Of a stretch of 64,000 nucleotides of DNA, positions 25,705-34,279 are shown piece by piece. This stretch comes from Variovorax sp. 679 (lineage in GTDB: Bacteria > Pseudomonadota > Gammaproteobacteria > Burkholderiales > Burkholderiaceae_C): assembly GCF_003952185.1 (NCBI RefSeq), contig NZ_RXFS01000014.1, positions 110,752-174,751 on the forward strand, in the 5' to 3' direction. The first letter of the stretch is position 1, and each line of letters opens with the position of its first letter. The translations under genes were made by a program, and so were the position numbers. The notes beneath the pieces are model-generated. The model was not told the DNA's origin, made no database searches, and saw only the letters and a program-made list of their open reading frames with translations.

Positions 25705-26397
25705 TCAGTTCTTCGTTCGCAGCCCGATCACGCGGCTTGCCAGCTTCGTGAGCTCGGCCACGACTTCGTCGGGCGAGAGGCGCCCGCCCGGGCGGTACCA
25801 GCTGTAGAGGAAGCCCGGCAGGCTGCAGGCCGCGAGCGCGGTGATCTTGGTCTCGTCGAAGTCGAGGTCGCCGTCGCGCCGTGCCTCCTCGAGCAGCGGG
25901 CACAGCAGGTCGTAGAAGTGATGCGCCAGCTTCTTCTGCGCGGCGATGTACTCGGGGCGGTACACCTGCGGCTCGCGGTAGGGGAAGAAGGCCACCGGGT
26001 GGTGCGAGACGGTCGCGCGGATCAGCCGCTCGATGCCTTCGAGCACCTTCTCGCTTGCGCGGCGCGGATCGGTGGCGGCGAAGTCGAGCGCGGTGAAGCA
26101 GTCGACCGCCGGGCGCCACGACAGCGTCTCGAAGATCTCCTGCTTGTCTCGGAAGTAGTAGTACACGAAGGGCTTGGTCACGCCCAGGTCGCGCACGATC
26201 TGCGCCATGGTGGTGTTGGCGTAGCCCTGCGCCGCGAAGAGCTGCGCGGCCGCCTGCAGGATGCGCTCGCGCTGAAGGTCGGTGCCCTGCGTGGCCGCGC
26301 GCTGGCGGCCGGTGCCCTGGGGAAGGTGCGGCTGCGCCGTCGTGTCGCTCTGGTGGTCTCCAGAGGGTTTGTGCCGTGTCGCGGAAGTTATACCCAT
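25705..26397 (-). CDS. TetR/AcrR-family regulator of the P450/acyl-CoA module
   Basis: From ATG 26397 this is a 230-residue regulator. It has a poorly conserved N-terminal extension of about 40 residues, then a helix-turn-helix: LQRERILQAAAQLFAAQGY and LGVTKPFVYYYFRDKQEI. The remainder is a helical ligand domain. An in-frame ATG at 26433 is the alternative start. ATG 26397 lies inside the palindrome TACCCATGGGTA (26391-26402), which may be its own operator. The gene is divergent from the acyl-CoA ligase and co-directional with the binding-protein and P450 genes, so it sits at the control point of the whole module. The ligand is unknown, possibly an acyl-CoA. Confidence 0.88.
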   Translation of the reverse strand: MGITSATRHKPSGDHQSDTTAQPHLPQGTGRQRAATQGTDLQRERILQAAAQLFAAQGYANTTMAQIVRDLGVTKPFVYYYFRDKQEIFETLSWRPAVDCFTALDFAATDPRRASEKVLEGIERLIRATVSHHPVAFFPYREPQVYRPEYIAAQKKLAHHFYDLLCPLLEEARRDGDLDFDETKITALAACSLPGFLYSWYRPGGRLSPDEVVAELTKLASRVIGLRTKN

Positions 26398-26402
26398 GGG
26401 TA
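26391..26402. promoter_or_regulatory. Perfect 12-bp palindrome, candidate TetR operator
   Basis: TACCCATGGGTA is a perfect palindrome overlapping the proposed TetR start codon and lying 81 bp upstream of the divergent ligase gene. The position is ideal for autorepression and for control of both directions. Confidence 0.4.
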
Positions 26403-26482
26403 GGATTGTTCGTGCACCATGCACCATTGGCAAGCGCCTGCCCGGTGCAGGCGGCTATCGATAACCCTGAGAAAGTGACGCC

Positions 26483-28096
26483 ATGGAGACATTGCCCGAC
26501 CGCCCGCAGCAGCCGCTGCACGAGTACCTGCGCACCCACGCACGCGAGCGTGGCGGCAGCACCGCCTGCCTCTGGTACGGCCATGCGATGAGCTGGGCCG
26601 AACTCGACCGCGCGAGCGATGCCTTCGCTGCGCGCCTGCAGGCACTGGGCGTGAAGAAGGGCGAGCCGGTGGTGCTCTTTCTCAACAACTGCCCGCAGTA
26701 CCTGGTGGCGCACTTCGGCATCCAGAAGATCGGCGCCATCGTGTGCCCGAGCGGGCCGCTCAACAAGGAGCACGAGCTGGCCTACCAGGTCAACGACCTG
26801 AAGGCCCGCGTGATCGTCGCGGCCGCGCCGCTGCTGCCGGTGGTGCGCAAGGTGCAGCCGGAGAGCGCGCTCGAGCATGTGTTCGTGGTGCACTACGCCG
26901 ACCTGCTGCCCGACCCGTCCTCGCTCGACCTGCCGGCCGAACTGGCCGCGGAGCGCAACATCGAGCGCAGCGTGCCCGAAGGCTGCGAAGACTTCCTGGC
27001 CGTGATGCGCAGCGATGCGAAGCCACAGCCCGTGGCCATCGACATGGACGATGTGGCGCTCATGACCTACACCTCGGGCACCACGGGCTTGCCCAAGGGC
27101 GCGATGCTGAGCTACGGCAACGCGCTCTTCAAGACGCGTGCGGCCGCCGACTGCAACGGCGTGGGGCCCGATGACGTGCTGCTGTCCATCGCGCCGCTGT
27201 ATCACATCGCCGGCATGCTGATGGGCGTCAACGTGCCGGTGCTCAGCGGCGCAACCTCGGTGCTGATGCACCGCTTCGACCCTCGCGCCGTGCTGCAGGC
27301 CGTCGCCAGCTACAAGGTGAGCTGGTGGTACAGCATCGCGCCGATGAACGTGGCATGCATGCAGGTGCCGGACATCGCGAGCTTCGACCTGTCGAGCCTG
27401 AAGATGAACCCGGTGACCAGCTTCGGCATCACCTTCACCGAGCCGCTGGCGCAGCAGTGGCGCTCGCATGCGCCGAACTGCACCTCGTTCGAGGCCGCCT
27501 ACGGCCTGAGCGAAACCCACACATGCGACACCTACACGCCGCATCACGCGCCGCGCTGGGGCACGCAGGGCATTGCGGTGCCGGGCGTGACGATCCGCAT
27601 CATCGACACCGATACACAAGCCGACATGCCTGCGGGCGAGGTCGGCGAGATCGTGCTCACCAGCCCCGGCTCGTTCAAGGGCTACTGGAACAAGCCCGAG
27701 GCCACGGCCGCCACGCTGCGCAACGGCTGGGTGCACACGGGCGACATGGGCAAGATCGACGCCGACGGCTACCTCACCTTCATCGGCCGCTTCAAGGAAA
27801 TGATCAAGGTCTCGGGCTACAGCGTGTTCCCCGAGGAGGTCGAAACCATCCTCATCAAGCACCCGGCGGTGGCGCAGGCGGCGGTCATTGCGCAGCCCGA
27901 TGCGGAGAAGGGCGAGGTCGTGAAGGCCTTCATCGTGCGCAAGCAAGGCGCCGCGCTCGAGGCCGACGCGCTCATCGCATGGTCGCGCGACAACATGGCG
28001 AGCTACAAGGCGCCGCGCGCGGTGAGCTTCATCGACGCGTTGCCCACCACCGGCGCGGGCAAGGTGCTGCGCCGTCTGCTCAAAGACAAAAGCTGA
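26483..28096 (+). CDS. Acyl-CoA ligase (AMP-binding, long-chain acyl-CoA synthetase type)
   Basis: A 537-residue adenylate-forming enzyme that activates a carboxylic acid with ATP and CoA. The P-loop-like motif is TYTSGTTGLPKGA (about residues 194-206). The A5-type motif is YGLSETH, followed by HTGDMGKIDADGYLTFIGR and the hinge KEMIKVSGYSVFPEEVE (about 438-454). The catalytic C-terminal Lys is in the TTGAGKVLRR segment. It is 10 bp upstream of the carboxylase gene, clearly one operon, and divergent from the TetR gene. In this context it probably activates a fatty or branched acid, perhaps a product of the P450. Substrate not determinable from sequence. Confidence 0.93.
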   Translation: METLPDRPQQPLHEYLRTHARERGGSTACLWYGHAMSWAELDRASDAFAARLQALGVKKGEPVVLFLNNCPQYLVAHFGIQKIGAIVCPSGPLNKEHELAYQVNDLKARVIVAAAPLLPVVRKVQPESALEHVFVVHYADLLPDPSSLDLPAELAAERNIERSVPEGCEDFLAVMRSDAKPQPVAIDMDDVALMTYTSGTTGLPKGAMLSYGNALFKTRAAADCNGVGPDDVLLSIAPLYHIAGMLMGVNVPVLSGATSVLMHRFDPRAVLQAVASYKVSWWYSIAPMNVACMQVPDIASFDLSSLKMNPVTSFGITFTEPLAQQWRSHAPNCTSFEAAYGLSETHTCDTYTPHHAPRWGTQGIAVPGVTIRIIDTDTQADMPAGEVGEIVLTSPGSFKGYWNKPEATAATLRNGWVHTGDMGKIDADGYLTFIGRFKEMIKVSGYSVFPEEVETILIKHPAVAQAAVIAQPDAEKGEVVKAFIVRKQGAALEADALIAWSRDNMASYKAPRAVSFIDALPTTGAGKVLRRLLKDKS

Positions 28097-28106
28097 GAGG
28101 TTCCGT

Positions 28107-31100
28107 TTGCTGTTCTCCAAAGTTCTGATTGCCAACCGCGGCGAGATCGCCGTGCGGCTGGTGCGCGCACTGCGCGACCTGGGCATTGCCAGCGTGGCGG
28201 TGCATGCGCGCGACGAGGCTGCGGCGCTGCATGCGCAGCTGGCCGATACGGCCGTGGCGCTCGATGCGACCGGGCCTTCGGCGTACCTCGATGTCGCGGC
28301 GCTGATCGCCGTGGCGAAGGCCCGGGGCTGCGATGCGGTACATCCCGGCTACGGCTTTCTCAGCGAGCGAGCCGATTTCGCGCAGGCATGTGCGGACGCG
28401 GGCCTCGTCTTCATCGGCCCGACCCCTGAGCAGCTCGGCCTGTTCGGCGACAAGGCGCGGGCGCGTGCACTGGCCACCGAGTGCGACGTGCCGGTGATGC
28501 CCGGCAGCACCGGCGCGGTGACGCTCGCTCAGGCGCAGGCCTTCTTCGCCGAGCAGCATGCGCAGGGCGCGGGCGTGATGGTCAAGGCCATCGGCGGTGG
28601 AGGCGGGCGCGGCATGCGCGCGGTGCTGAACGCAGAAGACCTGCCCGAGGCGCATGCTCGTTGCATGTCCGAGGCCAAGGCGGCCTTCGGTATCGACGGC
28701 GTGTACGTCGAGCGGCTGATGCGCAATGCGCGCCACATCGAAGTGCAGGTGCTGGGCGACGGCAAGGCCGTGGCCAGCCTCGGCGAGCGCGAATGCACGC
28801 TGCAGCGGCGCTTCCAGAAGCTGGTGGAGATCGCGCCCAGCCCCTCGCTGCCCGAGGCCTTGCGTGCGCAGGTCACGCAGGCTGCGTTGCGCATGGCGAA
28901 GGCGGTGGGCTATCGCGGGCTCGGCACCTTCGAGTTTCTTGTCGATGCCGCATCGGCGACGCTGCCCTTCGTCTTCATCGAGGCGAATCCGCGCCTGCAG
29001 GTCGAGCACACCGTGACGGAAGCAGTGACGGGGCTGGACCTCGTGCAGCTGCAGGTCGCCGTGGCCGCCGGACAGTCGCTGGAAGCGCTCGGCGTGGAAG
29101 TCGACCGGACCGTGCCGCAGCGCGGCTTCGCGGTGCAGTGGCGCATCAATGCGGAGACGCTCGACGCGCAGGGCAATGCCCGTCCCTCGGGCGGCACGCT
29201 CGCGCGCTTCGAGCTGCCCTCGGGCCCCGGCGTGCGCGTGGACACGCACGGCTACGCGGGCCTCGCGCCCTCGCCGCACTACGACACGCTGCTCGCCAAG
29301 CTCATCGTGCATTCGCCGTCGCCACGCTTCGAGGACGCGCTGCGCCGCTCGCTACGCGCACTGGACGAATGCCACATCGACGGCATCGCCACCAACCTGC
29401 CGCTGCTGCGTGCCATCGCGGCACGGCCGGAGTTCGCGACGCAGGCAGTGCACACGCGCTTCGTGGAGGCGCACCTGGGCGATCTGCTCGCTGCCGCAGC
29501 GGCCTTCGAGAAGCAGGCGAGAAAGACGGTGGCTGCGCCCGCGGAACCATTGCCCGTTGCCGATGACGATTCGGACGAGCTGACCGTCAAGGCCCCGATG
29601 CCCGCGCGCCTCGTGCAGTTCGAGGTCGAGGTGGGCGACGTGCTGCCGGTCGGTGCGCAGCTCGGCGTGCTCGAGGCCATGAAGATGGAACACCTGCTGC
29701 ACGCGCCCGTGGCCGGCCGCGTCGTTGCGCTGCTGGCCGCGCCCGGCGACTACCTCGTCGAGGGGCAGTCGCTGGTGCAGCTGGAGGCGGTCGATGCGCA
29801 GGCCGTGCAGGCCGAGGCCCGTGCCGAGCACGACCTGGATGCGATCCGGCCCGACCTGCGGAAGGTGATCGATCGGCACGCGTACACGCTCGATGAGAAC
29901 CGCAAGGCCGCGGTCGACAAGCGCCATGCGCAGGGCGGGCGCACGGCGCGCGAGAACATCGCCGACCTCTGCGACACCGCGTCCGACCCCGGCAACTTCA
30001 TCGAGTACGGCGCGCTCGCCATCGCCGCGCAGACGCGCCGCCGCTCGCTGGAAGACCTGATCGTCAACACGCCGGCCGACGGCATGGTCACGGGCTTGGG
30101 CAGCATTAACGCAAAGCAGTTCGGCGCCGAGGCATCGCGCTGCGCGGTGCTGGCCTACGACTACACCGTGCTGGCCGGCACGCAGGGCATGCGCAACCAC
30201 CACAAGACCGACCGGCTGCTGGCGGTGGCGCATCAGCTCAAGCTGCCGGTGGTGCTGTTCGCGGAAGGCGGAGGCGGGCGACCGGGCGATACCGACATGC
30301 CCATCGTGGCCGGCCTGAACAACCACACCTTCAGCCAGTTCGCGGCGCTCTCGGGCAAGGTGCCGGTGGTGGGCATCGTGCACGGCCGCTGCTTCGCGGG
30401 CAACGCGGCGCTGCTGGGCTGCGCCGACGTGATCATCGCCACCAAAGGCAGCAACATCGGCATGAGCGGCCCCGCGATGATCGAGGGCGGCGGGCTCGGT
30501 ACCTTCGCGCCCGAGCAGATCGGGCCGAGCAGCGTGCAGTCGCGCAACGGCGTGATCGACATCCTCGTGGAGGACGAAGCTGCCGCCGTCGCCGCGGCGA
30601 AGCAGTACCTCTCGTACTTCCAGGGCGCGACCACCGACTGGCAATGCGCCGACCCGCGCACGCTGCGCCACGTGGTGCCCGAGAACCGTCTTCGCGTGTA
30701 CGACGTGCGCGCCGCGATGCGCGGCGTGGCCGACACCGGCTCGCTGCTCGAGCTGCGCGCGGGCTTCGGCGCGGGCATCGTCACCGCGCTCGCGCGCATC
30801 GAGGGCCGGCCGGTGGGCCTGATGGCCAACAACCCGCATCACCTTGGCGGCGCGATCGACGTGGAGGCGGCCGACAAGTCCGCGCGATTCATGCAGCTGT
30901 GCAATGCACACGGCCTGCCAATTGTTTCGTTGTGCGACACGCCCGGCTTCATGGTGGGGCCCGACATCGAGGCGCAGGCGCAGGTGCGCCACGTGTGCCG
31001 CATGTTCATGGTGGCCTCGCACCTGCGCGTGCCGTTCTTCGCCGTGGTGCTTCGCAAGGGCTACGGCCTGGGCGCGCAGGCGATGACGGCAGGCGGCTTC

Positions 31101-31403
31101 GATGCACCGGTCTTCACCGTGGCCTGGCCCACCGGCGAATTCGGCGCAATGGGGCTGGAAGGCGCCGTGCGGCTGGGTTTCCGCAAGGAGCTGGCCGCCG
31201 CGCCCGAGGGGGCCGAGCGCGACGCGCTGTTCAGGAAGCTGGTGGCGCAGCAGTACGAGAACGGCGAGGCGATCCACATGGCGCAGACGCTGGAGATCGA
31301 CGCGGTGATCGACCCGGCGGAAACGCGCACCTGGCTGGTGCGCGGCCTCTCTTCGGCCACAAAGGCACAAGGCGCGGCCGTCGCGTATGTAGACACCTGG
31401 TAA
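28107..31403 (+). CDS. Single-chain biotin-dependent acyl-CoA carboxylase
   Basis: A 1098-residue protein joining all activities of an acyl-CoA carboxylase. Biotin carboxylase occupies residues 1-450 (start KVLIANRGEIAVR, ATP-grasp GGGGGRGMR, then FIEANPRLQVEHTVTE). The biotin carrier domain (about 490-560) has EAMKMEH with the biotinylated Lys526. The carboxyltransferase (about 575-1098) has both halves, including GGGGRPGDTD and GYGLGAQAM. Fused enzymes of this order are known as long-chain acyl-CoA carboxylases; most acetyl-, propionyl- or geranyl-CoA enzymes use separate subunits. The start is TTG at 28107 after GAGAGG. It follows the acyl-CoA ligase by 10 bp. Confidence 0.92.
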   Translation: MLFSKVLIANRGEIAVRLVRALRDLGIASVAVHARDEAAALHAQLADTAVALDATGPSAYLDVAALIAVAKARGCDAVHPGYGFLSERADFAQACADAGLVFIGPTPEQLGLFGDKARARALATECDVPVMPGSTGAVTLAQAQAFFAEQHAQGAGVMVKAIGGGGGRGMRAVLNAEDLPEAHARCMSEAKAAFGIDGVYVERLMRNARHIEVQVLGDGKAVASLGERECTLQRRFQKLVEIAPSPSLPEALRAQVTQAALRMAKAVGYRGLGTFEFLVDAASATLPFVFIEANPRLQVEHTVTEAVTGLDLVQLQVAVAAGQSLEALGVEVDRTVPQRGFAVQWRINAETLDAQGNARPSGGTLARFELPSGPGVRVDTHGYAGLAPSPHYDTLLAKLIVHSPSPRFEDALRRSLRALDECHIDGIATNLPLLRAIAARPEFATQAVHTRFVEAHLGDLLAAAAAFEKQARKTVAAPAEPLPVADDDSDELTVKAPMPARLVQFEVEVGDVLPVGAQLGVLEAMKMEHLLHAPVAGRVVALLAAPGDYLVEGQSLVQLEAVDAQAVQAEARAEHDLDAIRPDLRKVIDRHAYTLDENRKAAVDKRHAQGGRTARENIADLCDTASDPGNFIEYGALAIAAQTRRRSLEDLIVNTPADGMVTGLGSINAKQFGAEASRCAVLAYDYTVLAGTQGMRNHHKTDRLLAVAHQLKLPVVLFAEGGGGRPGDTDMPIVAGLNNHTFSQFAALSGKVPVVGIVHGRCFAGNAALLGCADVIIATKGSNIGMSGPAMIEGGGLGTFAPEQIGPSSVQSRNGVIDILVEDEAAAVAAAKQYLSYFQGATTDWQCADPRTLRHVVPENRLRVYDVRAAMRGVADTGSLLELRAGFGAGIVTALARIEGRPVGLMANNPHHLGGAIDVEAADKSARFMQLCNAHGLPIVSLCDTPGFMVGPDIEAQAQVRHVCRMFMVASHLRVPFFAVVLRKGYGLGAQAMTAGGFDAPVFTVAWPTGEFGAMGLEGAVRLGFRKELAAAPEGAERDALFRKLVAQQYENGEAIHMAQTLEIDAVIDPAETRTWLVRGLSSATKAQGAAVAYVDTW

Positions 31404-31468
31404 CGGGTCTTTAGACCTCGTCACGCGCGGGGAAACAGTGGCTCCGTACACTGGTTCGCTTTGCGTGC

Positions 31469-32788
31469 ATGAACCTGGTTTCCCGTTGGGCAGCCTGCCT
31501 TCGCGACGTGGCCGTCGCGCACTGGGTGGCTGCCTTCTTCCTCGCGTTGATTGCCCTTGGCGTGCATGCCGTCACGCCCGACGGGCGTCCGCGGCAGCCC
31601 GCCGAGGCGCATTGGGTCGCGAGCTGGGCGGTGGCGCCGCTCGATTTCCGCGAGGTCGCCGCGACCCCCGCGAACACCGGCCGTTCGTTGCCCGCCGGCA
31701 ATGACCTGCGCGGGCAGACGCTGCGCCAGAAGGTCGAACTGTCGCTGGATGGCGAGCGCATCCGCATCCGCTTCTCGAACCGCTTCGGCAAGACGCCGCT
31801 GCGCATTGCCGCGGCGAGTGCGGCGCGCGGCACCGGCGCCGATGCCTTCTCGCCGGCCACGCTGCGCGTGCTGCGTTTCGGTGGCCGTACCAGCCTCACC
31901 ATCGCCCCGGGCGCCGATGCCTGGAGCGACGGCATCGACCTGCCGGTGGAGGCGGGGCAGACCGTGGTCGTGAGCGCCTTCTTCGATCGCACCACGCCGT
32001 TTGCGACGGTCGCCCTGCAGGAGCCGGGCACGACCTGGATGACACCCGGCAACGCCGTGAGGACGCCGATGCTGAAGAACCCGACGCCGCTGCCGCTCAA
32101 CCAGATCGTGACAGGGCTCGACGTGCTCACCACCAAGTCCATTCGCACCATCGTGGCATTCGGCGATTCGATCACCGCGGGCGGCGCGGAAGCCACGCTC
32201 GGGTCCTATCCCGACATGCTGGCCACGCGCCTGCGCGATACGCAGCCGGCAGGGCAGGACGTCGCGGTGCTCAACATGGGCATCGGCGGCAACCGCCTGC
32301 TGGCCGACGGCATCGGGCCCAGCGGCCTTTCGCGTTTCGAACGCGATGCCCTGCGGCAGAGCAGCGCGACGCACGCGATCATCCTGCTGGGCACCAACGA
32401 CATCGGCCGCGCTGTTTTTGCCAACGTGCCCGGCGCCGAGATGAAGCAGCACGACGTGGCGACGGCCGCGCGCATCGGCGAAGGGCTGGAGCAGCTCGTG
32501 AAGCAGGCACGCGCCAAGGGCTTGAAGGTGCTGCTGGGCACGGTGCCGCCATTCAGGAATACGCCCTACTGGAGCGAGGCGAGCGAGGCCATGCGCGAGG
32601 GCGTGAACCGCTGGATCCGCGGCCGGCAGGACGTCGACGGCGTAGTCGACTTCGATGCCGCCCTGCGCGACCCGGCAGACCCGCAGGCGCTGAACCCGCT
32701 CTTCGATTCGGGCGATCACCTGCATCCCAACAAGGCCGGTCATGCGGCGATGGCCGCGGCCATCGATTTGCGCGAATTGCAGGAGTGA
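31469..32788 (+). CDS. Exported SGNH/GDSL-family hydrolase
   Basis: A 439-residue secreted or membrane-anchored esterase. A hydrophobic N-terminal helix (about residues 18-36) acts as signal or anchor. A beta-rich domain of about 180 residues precedes the SGNH core. Block I is AFGDSITAGG (nucleophile Ser near residue 233), block II Gly is in MGIGGNRLL, block III is LGTNDIG and block V is DHLHPNKAGH. Family members deacylate lipids or remove acetyl groups from polysaccharides. It starts 65 bp after the carboxylase and may be transcribed separately. The substrate cannot be told. Confidence 0.88.
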   Translation: MNLVSRWAACLRDVAVAHWVAAFFLALIALGVHAVTPDGRPRQPAEAHWVASWAVAPLDFREVAATPANTGRSLPAGNDLRGQTLRQKVELSLDGERIRIRFSNRFGKTPLRIAAASAARGTGADAFSPATLRVLRFGGRTSLTIAPGADAWSDGIDLPVEAGQTVVVSAFFDRTTPFATVALQEPGTTWMTPGNAVRTPMLKNPTPLPLNQIVTGLDVLTTKSIRTIVAFGDSITAGGAEATLGSYPDMLATRLRDTQPAGQDVAVLNMGIGGNRLLADGIGPSGLSRFERDALRQSSATHAIILLGTNDIGRAVFANVPGAEMKQHDVATAARIGEGLEQLVKQARAKGLKVLLGTVPPFRNTPYWSEASEAMREGVNRWIRGRQDVDGVVDFDAALRDPADPQALNPLFDSGDHLHPNKAGHAAMAAAIDLRELQE

Positions 32789-32907
32789 GCGCCGCTAGTG
32801 AGCGCTCGCAAGAGGCCCAAAAGCGCGTCACAGCTTTACACAAGACTTCGCGCATCGCTTACAGGAGGTTCACACGGGCTGGGCAGCATGAAGGCTCCTC
32901 CAACAGC

Positions 32908-32927
32908 TCATGAGGAGCTCTTCATGA
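32908..32927 (+). promoter_or_regulatory. Inverted repeat covering the ribosome site and start codon of the YXWGXW gene
   Basis: TCATGAGGAGCTCTTCATGA is a 20-bp inverted repeat with one mismatched pair. It contains the GAGGAG ribosome site (32911-32917) and the ATG at 32924. Intramolecular pairing would leave almost no loop, so local hairpin formation is less sure than for the element at 36385; dimeric pairing or a protein site is also possible. Confidence 0.4.
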
Positions 32928-33298
32928 AAAAACTCGCATTGGCTCTTTCCGTCGGCGCCGCATCGCTTCTGTCGGTGGGTGCGTTGACCGTTCCCACTGC
33001 CGCGCAGGCGCAGCCCGTGGTCACCATCCAGGTGCCGCCGCCTCCGCCGCGCTACGAGCGCGTTCCGCCGCCGCGCCGCGGCTACGTGTGGGCGCCGGGG
33101 CATTACGAGTGGCGTGGCGGCCGCCACGTGTGGATCGGCGGCGGCTGGGTGCGCGCACGGCCCGGCTATGCCTACCGTCCGCCGGAGTGGCGCCAGGACG
33201 GCGGACGCTGGGTGTACAGCGGCGGTCGCTGGGACCGTGACGGCGACGGCGTGCCGGATCGCTACGACCGTCGTCCGAACAACCCGTATCGCAACTGA
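32924..33298 (+). CDS. YXWGXW repeat-containing exported protein
   Basis: A 124-residue secreted protein. The signal peptide covers residues 1-29 (MKKLALALSVGAASLLSVGA onward), cleaved after AQA. The mature part has a Pro-rich stretch and then aromatic/Gly repeats of the YXWGXW type: YVWAPGHYEW, HVWIGGGW and GRWVYSGGRW. The end is Asp/Arg-rich. Such proteins are common in Burkholderiales envelopes and are of unknown function. ATG 32924 begins the signal peptide and follows GAGGAG, both inside an inverted repeat. The gene stands alone and ends at a hairpin shared with the convergent purU. Confidence 0.85.
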   Translation: MKKLALALSVGAASLLSVGALTVPTAAQAQPVVTIQVPPPPPRYERVPPPRRGYVWAPGHYEWRGGRHVWIGGGWVRARPGYAYRPPEWRQDGGRWVYSGGRWDRDGDGVPDRYDRRPNNPYRN

Positions 33299-33311
33299 TG
33301 GATTTCAGGAG

Positions 33312-33334
33312 CCGCCGGTCGTCGTGGCCGGCGG
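33312..33334. terminator. GC-rich hairpin between convergent genes
   Basis: CCGCCGG (33312-33318) and CCGGCGG (33328-33334) form a perfect 7-bp stem with a 9-nt loop. It lies in the 42 bp between the YXWGXW gene and purU. There is no T-run on either side. Confidence 0.5.
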
Positions 33335-33340
33335 AGTACT

Positions 33341-34207
33341 TCAGCGGAAGACGACGGTGCGGTGCCCGTTCAGGAGCACCCGGTGCTCGCTGTGCCACTT
33401 CACCGCGCGTGCCAGCACCTGGCTCTCGGTGTCGCGGCCGCGGGCCGTGAGGTCTTCCACCGTGTCGGTGTGGTCGGCGCGAGCCACGTCCTGCTCGATG
33501 ATCGGGCCCTCGTCGAGGTCGGCCGTCACGTAGTGGGCGGTGGCGCCGATCAGCTTCACGCCGCGGTCGTGCGCCTGGTAGTAGGGCTTGGCGCCCTTGA
33601 AGCTGGGCAGGAACGAGTGGTGGATGTTGATCGCGCGGCCCGATAGGCTGCGGCACAGGTTGTCGCTCAGGATCTGCATGTAGCGCGCGAGCACCACGAG
33701 CTCGGCGCCCTCGGCCTCGATGATCTCCAGCTGCTTCGCCTCGGCCTGTGCCTTGGTCGCGGACGTCACCGGGATGTGGTGGAAGGGCACGTTGTAGCTG
33801 GCCGCCAGCTGGTAGAAGTCGCGGTGGTTCGAGATGATTGCGCGCACGTCGATGGCGAGCAGGCCGCTCTTCCAGCGGAACAGCAGGTCGTTGAGGCAGT
33901 GGCCTTCCTTGCTGACCAGGATCACCGTCTTCATCGGCTCGGCCGCGGCATGCAGCTGCAGCGTCATGCCGAAGCCGGCGGCGAAGGTCTTCAGCCCCTC
34001 GCGCAGCGAGGCCTCGCTGTGGTCGCCGCAGGCGAAGCGCACGCGCATGAAGAACAGGCCCGTGTCGTGGTCGTTGTACTGGGCCGCCTCCTCGATGTTG
34101 GCGCCGCGCTCGAGCAGGAAGCCCGAGACGGCATGCACGATGCCCGTCCGGTCGGGGCAGGAGAGGTTCAGGATGTAGGCGGGCGAAGTAGGCGTAGAGG
34201 TCGTCAT
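33341..34207 (-). CDS. purU: Formyltetrahydrofolate deformylase
   Basis: Hydrolyses 10-formyltetrahydrofolate to formate and tetrahydrofolate, balancing one-carbon pools and feeding formate to PurT. The 288 residues match PurU (about 280). The N-terminal ACT domain (about 10-85) begins LNLSCPDRTGIVHAVSGFL. The formyltransferase-fold domain has the catalytic Asn and His in NIHHSFLPSFKGAKPY and the Asp in VTADLDEGPIIEQD. ATG 34207 gives a short hydrophilic lead-in before the ACT domain. It is divergent from the aminotransferase gene, with 72 bp between them. Confidence 0.95.
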   Translation of the reverse strand: MTTSTPTSPAYILNLSCPDRTGIVHAVSGFLLERGANIEEAAQYNDHDTGLFFMRVRFACGDHSEASLREGLKTFAAGFGMTLQLHAAAEPMKTVILVSKEGHCLNDLLFRWKSGLLAIDVRAIISNHRDFYQLAASYNVPFHHIPVTSATKAQAEAKQLEIIEAEGAELVVLARYMQILSDNLCRSLSGRAINIHHSFLPSFKGAKPYYQAHDRGVKLIGATAHYVTADLDEGPIIEQDVARADHTDTVEDLTARGRDTESQVLARAVKWHSEHRVLLNGHRTVVFR

Positions 34208-34235
34208 CGGGGTGGGATTGTCGCAGGGGTGCCAG

Positions 34236-34245
34236 AATCGCGATT
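34236..34245. promoter_or_regulatory. 10-bp palindrome between purU and the aminotransferase gene
   Basis: AATCGCGATT is a perfect palindrome in the middle of the 72-bp divergent gap, in an AT-richer context. It could be an operator serving both promoters, but short palindromes arise by chance. Confidence 0.25.
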
Positions 34246-34279
34246 TTCCTCCCCAGATAACCAACCGCAGGAGCGAGAC

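Noticed and set aside
25673..28186. A long minus-strand frame (837 residues) covering the TetR and ligase genes
   Set aside because: It runs antisense to the well-supported acyl-CoA ligase and out of frame with TetR; no motif is visible.
32834..32860. Two TTTACA/TTACA-like boxes upstream of the YXWGXW gene as an OmpR-type regulator site
   Set aside because: The boxes are only partly alike and their spacing fits no regulator I can name.
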